Below the pieces are notes generated by a model, which saw only the letters and a program-made list of their open reading frames with translations, did not search any database and had not been told where the DNA came from. Position numbers and translations under genes: made by a program. Shown here piece after piece: positions 50,975 through 59,384 of a stretch of 64,000 nucleotides of DNA (position 1 is its first letter; each line of letters opens with the position of its first letter). The DNA comes from Natronoglomus mannanivorans. Lineage in GTDB: Archaea > Halobacteriota > Halobacteria > Halobacteriales > Natrialbaceae. The stretch covers positions 186,001 to 250,000 of the forward strand of contig JAOPKB010000003.1 in assembly GCA_025517485.1 (NCBI GenBank), given 5' to 3'.

Positions 50975-52762
50975 TCAGCGATCGACGACGTCCACACCGC
51001 GAATCTCGAACCGCGCGCCGCCGTCTGCACCCTCGCCGACGTCGATCTCCCAGTCGTGGGCCTCGACGATCTGTTCGACGATCGCGAGTCCGAAGCCGGT
51101 CCCCTCCTCGGAGGTCGTGTATCCCGACTCGAACACCGTCTCCCGGTCGTCGGGATCGATGCCGGGACCGTCGTCCTCGAGTGCGAAGCCGACCGTGGTT
51201 CCGCGTCCGTCGTCGTCCGTCAGCGGCTCGACCGTGACGGTGACGATAGCGGTCTCACCACCGTGCTCGACCGCGTTTCGGAACACGTTCTCGACCAGTT
51301 GTAACAACCGGCCGCGGTCGGCCTCGAGTCGAAGGTCCTCGACGTCTGCGAGGTGGAGCGTCGCATCGCCGGTCGAGACGTGTGACCAAGCCTCCTCGAG
51401 GACCGGTTGCAAGGAGATTGGAGACACCGTGAGTGCTGCGTTCCCCTGGCGAGCGAGCAGGAGAACGTCGTCGATGAGCCGTTGCATCCGCTCGAGGGAG
51501 TCGTCGACGTCCGCGAGGTGAGCGGTGTCGTCCGTTTGTCGTGCCAGGTCGAGGTAACCGCGGGCGACGTTCAGGGGATTGCGGAGGTCGTGGGCGACGA
51601 CGCTCGCGAACTCCTCGAGGCGCTGTCGCTGGCGTTCGCTCTCGCGTTCGTGTTCGATTTCGGCCGTGATGTCGAGAGTTGCACCGACGAGGCCGCGGAT
51701 CGTCCCGTCGCTATCGGTCCACGGGACTTTCGAGGTCGTCGTCCAGCGGTCGGGTCCGTCCGCCGGTTCGTAGCGTTCGACCTTGTCGACGATCGGTTCA
51801 CCGGTCTCGATAACGTGTCGGTCGTCCGCGTACGAATCGTTCGACAGGTTCGAGGCGAAGAGGTCGTGATCGGTCTTGCCGAGGAACTGTTCGGGATCGG
51901 TCAAGCGTTCGCCGTCGGGTGTTTCGATCGGCGGGTCCACCTGATCGTTGCTCGCACGGATGTGGCGAGCCTGCTCGTCTTTGGCGTACAGCGAGATCGG
52001 CAGCCGCTCCATCATCGATTCGAAGATCAGGTGGTCGGTCAGGACGGTCTCTCGATCACTCGGGCCGGGGACCGTGTGAACGACGACCGCGGTGCGGTCG
52101 CCAGCCACCGAAATCGCAGTGTACTCTCGTTCGACGGACTCGTCCGTCGCCAGCGCGACCAGTTTCCCCGACCACCGCTCACGGTCACCGGTGTAGACGG
52201 CCTCGAGGGACTCGAGTTCGGACTCGGACTCGGAGTCGTAAATCGACGCGATCGGGCGACCGAGCAGGTCGTCGTGATCGCAGCCGACGGTCTCGGCGAA
52301 GTCCCCGAAGAGGTCGGTAACGTGTCCCGTCCGGGAGACGAGTGCGACGCCGTCGGTCGCGACGTCGGCGGTTCGCTGGGCGATCGTCTCGAGGGTGCTC
52401 GCTCGTCGGTTTGCGACGACAGCCTCGATTCTGGCGGCCAGAATCGCCGTCGAACCCGGTCTCGAGGGGGCGACGCACTCGACGGACGATTCGGCCGCCG
52501 CGAGTTCGTCCGGTTCGGCGAAGCACACGATCGGCACGGTCGGAGAGTCGGCTTCGACAGTCTCCAGCACCGATCCGACGTCTCCGTCCGCTGTGAGCGG
52601 CGAGCCCACGACGAGACAGTCGACACTGCCGTCTGCGAGTCGGTCGCGCACCGCCGTCACCGTCGGGACGGCGCTGATCGTTGCATCGGACAGTTCGTCG
52701 ACGAGTCGTGACGAATCGATCCCGTCGCTCTCGACGAGGAGTATCCGGATCGGATCGGCCAT
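50975..52762 (-). CDS. Histidine kinase with pseudo-receiver and PAS domains
   Basis: This 595-residue soluble kinase begins with a receiver-like domain (about 1-120, IRILLVESDGIDSSRLVDEL). The phospho-acceptor position there is Gly 53 (CLVVGSPLTADG), so it cannot accept phosphate. Two PAS domains follow (about 130-245 and 255-380; the second contains FLGKTDHDLFASNL). The transmitter has FASVVAHDLRNPLNVARGYL, and NVFRNAVEHGG, EDDGPGIDPDDRE and TSEEGTGFGLAIVEQIVEAH complete it. Its end closely resembles the kinase at 26068-27342, suggesting recent common ancestry. ATG 52762 is preferred; ATG 52774 is possible. A triple tandem repeat lies upstream. Confidence 0.88.
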   Translation of the reverse strand: MADPIRILLVESDGIDSSRLVDELSDATISAVPTVTAVRDRLADGSVDCLVVGSPLTADGDVGSVLETVEADSPTVPIVCFAEPDELAAAESSVECVAPSRPGSTAILAARIEAVVANRRASTLETIAQRTADVATDGVALVSRTGHVTDLFGDFAETVGCDHDDLLGRPIASIYDSESESELESLEAVYTGDRERWSGKLVALATDESVEREYTAISVAGDRTAVVVHTVPGPSDRETVLTDHLIFESMMERLPISLYAKDEQARHIRASNDQVDPPIETPDGERLTDPEQFLGKTDHDLFASNLSNDSYADDRHVIETGEPIVDKVERYEPADGPDRWTTTSKVPWTDSDGTIRGLVGATLDITAEIEHERESERQRQRLEEFASVVAHDLRNPLNVARGYLDLARQTDDTAHLADVDDSLERMQRLIDDVLLLARQGNAALTVSPISLQPVLEEAWSHVSTGDATLHLADVEDLRLEADRGRLLQLVENVFRNAVEHGGETAIVTVTVEPLTDDDGRGTTVGFALEDDGPGIDPDDRETVFESGYTTSEEGTGFGLAIVEQIVEAHDWEIDVGEGADGGARFEIRGVDVVDR

Positions 52763-52931
52763 GGGTGAGTCCATCAGGGTCGTACTCGCCACGACTTGGT
52801 GAGGGGTTTACAAGAAAGGACCGGCCAGACGATGTTGAGATTCGGTCTCTAGTGTCGATTTGTGGCGATCGATTCGACCGATTGTGGACCGCGCGGTTCA
52901 CGCTCCGTAGAGCGCAAAGACGCGATCGACA

Positions 52932-52991
52932 GTGTCACACGACCGTTTGGCGTGTCACACGACCGTTTGGCGTGTCACACGACCGTTTGGC
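52932..52991. repeat. Three perfect tandem copies of a 20-bp unit
   Basis: The unit GTGTCACACGACCGTTTGGC occurs three times without mismatch or spacer at 52932, 52952 and 52972. Each copy includes the small dyad GTGTcACAC. The block lies 22 bases past the tgtA stop and about 170 bases upstream of the kinase start. It could be a multi-site operator, a terminator-associated element or a variable-number repeat. Confidence 0.95.
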
Positions 52992-53012
52992 AGTGGTTTC
53001 GGTGCGCGCGAG

Positions 53013-54491
53013 TCACTCCTCACCGCCGAGATTCACCGTCTCGAGGCGATCCGGAACGATCTCGAGTGCACTCACCGGCCAGTCGTAGTGGCCCAGCGTA
53101 CAGTCGAGGTCGGGGTTGGCCTCGAGGAGGTGGGCGACGCCGCGGGCGGCGGCCTCGAGCGCCGCTGTATCCGTTCGAGCGGGAACCTCCGCGGTCAGCG
53201 GGTAGCTCCGCGAGAGCGCGTTCGGGACCGGGCCGAACGGCGGGACGATCCGCCAGGTGTCGTCGTACCGGTCACGTCCCGAGGAATCGCCCTCGGTGAG
53301 AAACAGCGAGTCGGGAACCGAGAGGCGCTCGAGACGACGGTGGTGGCGAAGCACTTCGGGCCGGCGAGCGCTCTCGTGGGAGGTGTAGAAGAACGCGCCC
53401 TTGGAGACGGGGTCCGACCGCTCGAGTTGGTCGGCGTGGTCGAGCAGCGTGCGGTAGCCGTCGAGCATCGTGGGGTGGGCGCGGGCGCGCTGTTCGACGA
53501 GTTCGAGGAGCGTCCCAGAGCGGATGGCCTGTTTGATCCGGCGGATCTCCTCGAAGGTGACGTGGAGGTTGTGCGCCGAGAGTTCCAGTTCGCGGTCGTC
53601 GTCGGAGAGCGCGCGGAGGTCGTCGGGCGAGTGGTCGGTACAGACGGGACACGAGCAGGGGAGGTACTCGAGGTCCTCGAGGTGGCGCGTGCCGCGGACG
53701 GTGAGATAGCGGTCGTCGCGGGCGTACAGCGCGTAGGCCGCGGAGTCGAAGAGGTCACAGCCCATCGCGACCGCGAGCGCGAACATCATGGGGTGGCCGG
53801 CGCCGAAGAGGTGGACCGGGGCGTTCGCGCCCAGCCCCCGTTTGGCGGCGGCGACGACGTCGATCATGTCGTCGTAGCGGTAGTCGTTCATCAGCGGGAC
53901 GACCGCGCCGACCGGGAAGACGTCGAGGTCGGTTGCGTCGGCGTGGCGCGCGGCGTCCTCGCGCAGGTCGGGATACGTCGACCCCTGAACGGGCGCGTTG
54001 ATCAACATCTCACCGACGTCGACCGTCTCCGCGATCTCGAGGCGCTCTTTCGTGGTCTCGAGTTCTTCCGTGGCCTGCTCGCGGGGGACGTCGGGCGGCG
54101 TCGGGATGTCGACGGGCGTCCCGATGTCGGCGCCGATGTCGCGCTGGAATTCGAGAATTTCCTCGGTGGTGACGGAGATTTCGCCGTATTCGGAGAGCTG
54201 GAAGGAGCCCGAATCGGTCATGATCGCCCCAGGGAAGTCCAGTATCTCGTGGAGGCCGTCCTCGAGCGCGCGCTCGCGGAGGTCGTCGGTCTTGTGGATG
54301 ATATAGGAGTTGGTGATGAGAATCTCGGCGCCGAATTCGTCGGCGAGACGACGGGGTGATATCGACTGCAAATTCGGATTAATCACCGGAAGGAGCGCGG
54401 GTGTCTCGACTGTAACGTCCGCTCGCGGGACGTGTAGCTCGCCGATTCGCCCGCCAGCGTCGGTGTCCCGGAGTTCGAAGTGCTCGCGCAT
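53013..54491 (-). CDS. tgtA: tRNA-guanine(15) transglycosylase (ArcTGT)
   Basis: This enzyme exchanges guanine-15 in the D-loop of many archaeal tRNAs for preQ0, the first tRNA-level step to archaeosine. The 492-residue protein has the barrel motif [14 protein letters not shown] with the catalytic Asp 93 and [13 protein letters not shown]. Its zinc site is [15 protein letters not shown] with a downstream His. The C-terminal region, about 200 residues, is the archaeal-specific C2 type and ends [18 protein letters not shown]. No PUA domain is attached; in haloarchaea the PUA is on ArcS. The ATG at 54491 is clear. It is on the same strand as arcS. Confidence 0.93.
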   Translation of the reverse strand: MREHFELRDTDAGGRIGELHVPRADVTVETPALLPVINPNLQSISPRRLADEFGAEILITNSYIIHKTDDLRERALEDGLHEILDFPGAIMTDSGSFQLSEYGEISVTTEEILEFQRDIGADIGTPVDIPTPPDVPREQATEELETTKERLEIAETVDVGEMLINAPVQGSTYPDLREDAARHADATDLDVFPVGAVVPLMNDYRYDDMIDVVAAAKRGLGANAPVHLFGAGHPMMFALAVAMGCDLFDSAAYALYARDDRYLTVRGTRHLEDLEYLPCSCPVCTDHSPDDLRALSDDDRELELSAHNLHVTFEEIRRIKQAIRSGTLLELVEQRARAHPTMLDGYRTLLDHADQLERSDPVSKGAFFYTSHESARRPEVLRHHRRLERLSVPDSLFLTEGDSSGRDRYDDTWRIVPPFGPVPNALSRSYPLTAEVPARTDTAALEAAARGVAHLLEANPDLDCTLGHYDWPVSALEIVPDRLETVNLGGEE

Positions 54492-54734
54492 CGGGTGTGT
54501 GTTCGTGAGAAGCGCGGTAAACGTTCCGTTCTAACCGTCAACGATATACCCGTCAGCGACTGCAAGCACAACCGGGATGCGGGCTTGGAAGCGCTTCAGT
54601 GTCGCCGTTTCTGCGATTCGACAAATGAAAAGAGGATTAGCAACGGTTGTGTGAATTGTAACTGTGGTTTTCTTCGAGATAATCTCGAAACAGTCGCCTC
54701 GTTTTAGCCGTGATATCGTCCAAGGCAGAATCGC

Positions 54735-56180
54735 ATGGTTTCACGACCACACAAGCTCGGTGCCGTACTCGTTGCACTGCTGGTTGCCCTGGCGGGTGGA
54801 GCTGCACTCACAGGCCCGGCAGTTGCTAACGACGACGCCACCGAAGACATGAGCGTATCGTTCGAAAACGTGCAGGTGGGAACGCTTGATCTCGAGAACG
54901 TCACGGTCGAGAACGCGACCATCGAGGAGTTGACCGTGGAGGACCTCGAGATCGAGGACGGTGAAGAACTCGAAGAGGAACTGAACGAAACGGAGAACGA
55001 CGAAGCTGACGAGAACGGTGTCGACGATAACGACACCGCAGCTGACGACAACGGTGTCGACGACAACGGCGCTGACGACGAGGCTGACGAGAACGGCCTC
55101 GACGATAACGGCGTCGACGACACCGAAGAGGTGACGATCTCCGACATCGAGATCGAGAACCTCGAACTCGAGAACGTCTCCATCGAGGACCTCGAACTCG
55201 ACGAGGACGAGATGGATGATACCGAGGTCGACGACAACGGTGTCGACGACGAGGCTGACGACACCGACGCGGATGCAGACGCTGACGCTGACGACAACGG
55301 TGTCGACGACGAGGCTGACGACACCGAACAGGACCTGATCGACGAGGACGCTGACGAACTCGTGATTCAGGACCTGACCATCGAATCGATGGATGTCGAA
55401 GAGATGACCATCGAAGAGCTGACCATCGAGGAGGATGATGGAGGCGTCCTCGAGGGTATCAGCGACTTCTTCAGTGGCCTCGTCGGTGACGACGACGGCG
55501 AGGACGACGCTGACGAAGAGAACGCCACTGACGACGACGCAGACGACAACGGTGTCGACGACGAAGACACTGCAGCTGACGACGACAACGAAACCGCAGC
55601 TGACGACAACGGTGTCGACGATAACGACACCGCAGCTGACGACGACGAGATGACCACCGAGGAGATCGACGAGCTGACGATCGAACAGTTCGACGTCTCC
55701 GAGGTCACGATCGAATCGATGAACGTCGAGTCGATCGAGAGCGACGAGGAAGCTGAGGACGACGAAATGGACGATAACGGTGTCGACGACGAAGACACTG
55801 CAGCTGACGACGACAACGACACCGACGCTGACGACAACGGTGTCGACGAAGCTGACGACGACAACGACACCGCAGCTGACGACAACGGCGACGACGAGGC
55901 TGACGAGAACGGTCTCGACGACAACGGCGTCGACGACGGAGAGACCGTCGAACACGCCTCCGCTGAATCGATCACCATCGAGGACGGTAACGCCGAATCC
56001 GTGACGCTCGGCGAGACCGACGGCCTCGAGGAAGCAGTCGAAGATGACGAGGCCGACGAGAACGGTGTCGACGATGACGAGACCGATGACGACAACGGCC
56101 TCGACGACGACGATGACGACGCGACCGACGACGACAACGAGACTGACGACGACGACGGACTCGCACTCGCCCTGGTCTAA
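54735..56180 (+). CDS. Secreted, extremely acidic repeat protein with period-5 and DDNGVDD-type modules
   Basis: This 481-residue protein has a Sec signal (MVSRPHKLGAVLVALLVALA, cleavage probably after PAVA). The mature part is nearly all Asp, Glu, Asn and small residues. Two repeat types alternate. One has period five with a hydrophobic every fifth residue (LTVEDLEIED, LTIESMDVEEMTIEELTIEE), suggesting a beta-solenoid. The other has DDNGVDDNDTAADDNGVDDE-like runs, where D-x-N-G-x-D-D recalls Ca-binding thrombospondin type 3 loops. One less acidic island (GVLEGISDFFSGLVGDD, about residues 237-253) interrupts. No C-terminal anchor is visible. I know no characterised homologue. It is flanked by a long AT-rich leader and a Nudix gene. 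Confidence 0.75.
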   Translation: MVSRPHKLGAVLVALLVALAGGAALTGPAVANDDATEDMSVSFENVQVGTLDLENVTVENATIEELTVEDLEIEDGEELEEELNETENDEADENGVDDNDTAADDNGVDDNGADDEADENGLDDNGVDDTEEVTISDIEIENLELENVSIEDLELDEDEMDDTEVDDNGVDDEADDTDADADADADDNGVDDEADDTEQDLIDEDADELVIQDLTIESMDVEEMTIEELTIEEDDGGVLEGISDFFSGLVGDDDGEDDADEENATDDDADDNGVDDEDTAADDDNETAADDNGVDDNDTAADDDEMTTEEIDELTIEQFDVSEVTIESMNVESIESDEEAEDDEMDDNGVDDEDTAADDDNDTDADDNGVDEADDDNDTAADDNGDDEADENGLDDNGVDDGETVEHASAESITIEDGNAESVTLGETDGLEEAVEDDEADENGVDDDETDDDNGLDDDDDDATDDDNETDDDDGLALALV

Positions 56181-56231
56181 ACGCTAATCGGGTTCTGCCC
56201 GATTCGACCACGGCCGGTCAGTCGCAGTCGG

Positions 56232-56813
56232 TCACCCGCGAGCCGCTTTTTCTTCCGATCCCGCATCGGTCCCGAATAGCTGATAGTACGAGACGGCGAG
56301 GACCGTCCGTCCGTCACGGACGTCGCCCGACCCGATCGCCGACAACAACTCTTCGAGCGACGCCTGCGTGACACGGATGCTCTCGTTGTGATCGAGTCGT
56401 TGCTCCGCGGTCGGTCGACAGCCGCGGGCGACGAAGAAGTGCATGACACTATCGCTGATTCCGTTCGAGGGTTCGACCGTCAGGAGTTCCTCGAGCGTTT
56501 CGGCTTCGTGGCCAGTTTCCTCGGCGAGTTCGCGACGCGCCGCGGCTGTGAGGTCGTCGTCCTCGGGTTCGACACCACCGACGGGGAGGCCGCGGTTGAC
56601 GCGGGCGACGGCTTGGCGCCACTCCTCGATACAGACGACGTCGCCGTCGGGCGTGAACGGGAGGATGCAAACGCTTTCGGGTTCGGAGAGGTAATCGAAG
56701 TCGGTTTCGGTCCCTCCGGGAAGCCGAACGGTCTCGTTAACGATGTCGAAGCCAGGGCATGTGTAGGCGATCTCTCGGTCGACGGTCTCCCAGGAGAGCG
56801 GATCTGCTGGCAT
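56232..56813 (-). CDS. Nudix hydrolase (ADP-ribose pyrophosphatase-like)
   Basis: This 193-residue Nudix enzyme hydrolyses a nucleoside diphosphate linked to another moiety. The Nudix box is complete: GGVEPEDDDLTAAARRELAE, then ETGHEAE. Before it lie the strand VRLPGGTETDFDYLSEPESV and VVCIEEWRQAVARVNRGLPV, the pattern of ADP-ribose pyrophosphatases (E-x-R-x2). ATG 56813 is the start; upstream in-frame codons lack the conserved N-terminal WETVDREIAYT context. It is convergent with the acidic repeat protein and divergent from a PadR gene. Confidence 0.88.
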   Translation of the reverse strand: MPADPLSWETVDREIAYTCPGFDIVNETVRLPGGTETDFDYLSEPESVCILPFTPDGDVVCIEEWRQAVARVNRGLPVGGVEPEDDDLTAAARRELAEETGHEAETLEELLTVEPSNGISDSVMHFFVARGCRPTAEQRLDHNESIRVTQASLEELLSAIGSGDVRDGRTVLAVSYYQLFGTDAGSEEKAARG

Positions 56814-56991
56814 GTGAGGCGCTACGGATGTATTATCCAAAAACTCCCCGTCCCGGTTCGAGATGCTGGCCGTGACGACGAACGGGAGCGTATTCGCACC
56901 GACTACGATCCCCCGCCCATCAACTACTGTGACGTACTGGCTGAATAACAAAGCCACAGATCGGTGAACGTTCGTTTTCAGAGGGTGATCT

Positions 56992-57276
56992 ATGGATCAG
57001 CTAACTGGATTCCAACGCGACCTCCTGTACGTGATCGCAGGCATGGACCGACCGTCCGGTCAAGAGATACTCGACGACATCAACAGCTACATCGATCAGC
57101 CAGTCACGCACGGCCGGCTGTATCCGAATCTGGATACGCTCGTCGAACACGAGCTCGTCGAAAAAGGGCAACTCGACCGACGGACGAACTACTACGCACT
57201 GACCCCGAAAGGACGACGTGAACTCGAAAATCGACAACAGTGGGTGAATCGATACGTCGAAGCACCACAATCGTAG
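56992..57276 (+). CDS. PadR-like winged-helix transcriptional regulator
   Basis: This 94-residue single-domain winged helix starts MDQLTGFQRDLLYVIAGMDR. The PadR recognition region is GQEILDDINSYIDQPVTHGR followed by LYPNLDTLVEHELVEKGQLD, and the wing is RRTNYYALTPKGRRELE. It lacks the long PadR C-terminal dimerisation helix; short forms are frequent in haloarchaea and related proviruses. ATG 56992 follows GGTGATCT. Its likely target is an adjacent promoter, such as its own or that of the divergent Nudix gene. Confidence 0.85.
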   Translation: MDQLTGFQRDLLYVIAGMDRPSGQEILDDINSYIDQPVTHGRLYPNLDTLVEHELVEKGQLDRRTNYYALTPKGRRELENRQQWVNRYVEAPQS

Positions 57277-57825
57277 TCGAATCGACGGTGTCGGTTTCGA
57301 GTTCGATTTCGAGTTTGAGTTCGAGGGCGAACGTGAACCCGGACGCAAACGCGCACTCGTACCCGCATTCGAACCCGCGTCCGTACCCGTATTCGCACAC
57401 TGTCTCGAATTCGAATACACACTCACACCCTAGGCCGAGTTCGATCCCGACGGCCTCGAGTTCGACACGTGACTCGGTCTCGTCACGTGTGCTTCGAGTG
57501 TGACGACGGCGAGGGTAGAGGTGAGGAGGAGAGTGAGAGGGAGAGTGCGAGGGCGAGACGACGCCGGAGTGAGACGAAAACGGAGCTGGAGCCGACCACA
57601 CGTGGTCGACCACCACTCGAGTGATTACATCGCGGCCGGCGGCGTGAGAGTCCTCCCCCTACAACGCCGCGACCACTTCCATTGTATCGGCGTGTCAGCG
57701 AAGAATTCCTCGAGACTCGAGCTCGAGGTGTGTAGACGGACGAGACGACAGAACTGTCCGACGATCGCATACTCGGCACGAGACACCTCTTCGACGGAGA
57801 GTGGATGCACGTCGCCGGCGAGCAG
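57277..57825. other. Gene-free low-complexity stretch
   Basis: About 550 bases between the PadR gene and the DUF4397 gene carry no credible frame. From about 57285 to 57420 the DNA is built from short imperfect units such as TTCGAGTTCGA, GTACCCG and CGCAAACG. Around 57500-57560 the plus strand is a long GAG/GTGAG-rich purine stretch. It looks like decayed low-complexity coding DNA of a former acidic protein tail. Confidence 0.5.
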
Positions 57826-59037
57826 TCAGTACGACTCGTCGGGTTCGTCGACGGTTTCTCCGAACTCACCGTCGACGGTGACCGTGAGCATACGATCCGG
57901 TTCCTGGTCTGGGGACGCTGGATCGTCGATCACGTAGCCGGTATACGCTCGCCCGCGCTCGAGAGAGACCTCGAGTGTGACGTCAGGTTCCGTATCGATC
58001 TCGCCAGTCGAAAGCAAAGAGACGTCGAGGTCGCCGTCGACGCGCTGAGAGGCGTTGTCCGGGAGCTCTACCTCGGAGAGATCGTCAGGGATATCGTCCG
58101 GATCGATGTCATCGGGGATGTCACCTTCGTCGATGTCCTCGGGGATATCGTCCGGGTCGATGTCCTCGGGAACGTCCTCTTCGTCGATGTCGTCTGGGAC
58201 GTCTTCCTCGTCGATGGCTACGTCGTCGGTAGCCGCGCTCTCGTCGTCAGGGTCGGCGTCGGCTTCGTCGTCCGGCGCGGTATCGGGGTCCGACTCGTCC
58301 GCCGCTGCATCGTCAGTCTCGTCCGTCGTCTCGTCCGCCTCAGCTGTCTCGTCCGCCTCGTCGGTCGCCGTCTCGTCATCTGCCTCACTCGTCTCGTCAG
58401 CGTCCCCGGATGACTCCTCGGACACCGTCGCCACCTCGAGCGTGTACGATCCGGTCGGTACTGGGGCGTACCCCGTCGCCGTTCCGAACGCAACGTTCTC
58501 GAACAGCGGGAGACGACCGCCCGCAGACACGTCGACCGCATCGTCGAGTGACGAGGCGTGAACGACACGAACGAGCGCTGCTCCCGCGTCGAGGACGACG
58601 GTCGGGCCGTCGGACTCGAGATCGTCCAGCACCGCGATCGTGTAGTACGCCGCCTCGATCGCGATCTCGTCCTCGAAGAGGACCGTTTCGGGATCGTCGG
58701 ACGCAGTGAACTGGACGGAGTAGGTTCCGGGTTCGAACTGGAGGTACGGCGAGACCTCGTCGACGGTGACGCCGGAAACGAGTTGCTCGCCGTCGATCGT
58801 GACGTCGACTGCCGACGTGACCGGTGAGAGATGGGCGATTCGGACGGCCGCCAGTCCGTTGGCGACGGCCTCGGCATCACTGTCCGTCTCTGTGTCGTCG
58901 AGAGCGACACCGTCGACTGCAGGACCGGACGAACTTCGTTCGTCGTCGACGTACGCTCCGATAGCGAGCGCCCCGACCGCGGTTGCAGCGCCTGCTGTTC
59001 CGAGTGCCGTGATCGTTCCCCTACGTGATGAACCCAT
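57826..59037 (-). CDS. Exported DUF4397-domain protein with 9-residue acidic repeats
   Basis: This 403-residue surface protein begins with a Tat-like signal (GSSRRGTITALGTAGAATAV). Two tandem DUF4397 domains follow. The first has VRIAHLSPVTSAVDVTIDGE and SPYLQFEPGTYSVQFTA. The second has ALVRVVHASSLDDAVDVSAG and TGYAPVPTGSYTLEVATV. A long linker of Asp/Glu/Ala repeats comes next, then five copies of a nine-residue unit like DEEDVPDDI. A short beta-rich C-terminal region ends it. DUF4397 proteins are extracellular and of unknown function. A paralogue lies immediately upstream on the same strand. ATG 59037 is chosen because it begins the twin-arginine signal. Confidence 0.85.
   Translation of the reverse strand: MGSSRRGTITALGTAGAATAVGALAIGAYVDDERSSSGPAVDGVALDDTETDSDAEAVANGLAAVRIAHLSPVTSAVDVTIDGEQLVSGVTVDEVSPYLQFEPGTYSVQFTASDDPETVLFEDEIAIEAAYYTIAVLDDLESDGPTVVLDAGAALVRVVHASSLDDAVDVSAGGRLPLFENVAFGTATGYAPVPTGSYTLEVATVSEESSGDADETSEADDETATDEADETAEADETTDETDDAAADESDPDTAPDDEADADPDDESAATDDVAIDEEDVPDDIDEEDVPEDIDPDDIPEDIDEGDIPDDIDPDDIPDDLSEVELPDNASQRVDGDLDVSLLSTGEIDTEPDVTLEVSLERGRAYTGYVIDDPASPDQEPDRMLTVTVDGEFGETVDEPDESY
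58081..58216 (-). repeat. 27-bp repeats (about five copies) inside the first DUF4397 gene
   Basis: On the minus strand this segment encodes five consecutive nine-residue units of the type D-E/P-E/D-D-V/I-P-D/E-D-I. Unit-to-unit differences are mostly single codons, so the array expanded by duplication and then drifted. A Pro in every unit would favour an extended, stalk-like conformation. Confidence 0.8.
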
Positions 59038-59384
59038 GACACTACTGATGGGTGGCCGGCTCGAATAAATCGATGGCTCCGTTCCTCTCCCATTCTCGTG
59101 GTTATTCGTGGAAAGCGTCTGTAAGCTGTGCATGACGGACAGAAACCAGTGCCTACACGGTCGATTCGGATAGGAAGAGCGTGTGGGGGTGACCAGGGTG
59201 GACGAACTCGAACGCGAACTGAACACGGTCGGGAACGTGAGAACGCTCCCTCGAACGACGACACCACCGCACAGAAATCGGGCACGAACCGAAACAGCGT
59301 CGTCTCGAGGACTTCACGGCTGGGTCGAAGAAGAGATCCGAGAGTCCAGTGTGCCTGACCGTCGGAACGCGATCGCTCGCTCAG
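59038..59384. other. Intergenic region between the two DUF4397 genes
   Basis: About 350 bases with no gene. It would carry the promoter of the downstream (57826) gene; an AT-rich segment (CGAATAAATCGATGG) lies close before that start. Nothing else is evident. Confidence 0.4.

Noticed and set aside
52932..52991. Possible CRISPR array
   Set aside because: The 20-bp units are directly adjacent with no spacers and there are no cas genes.
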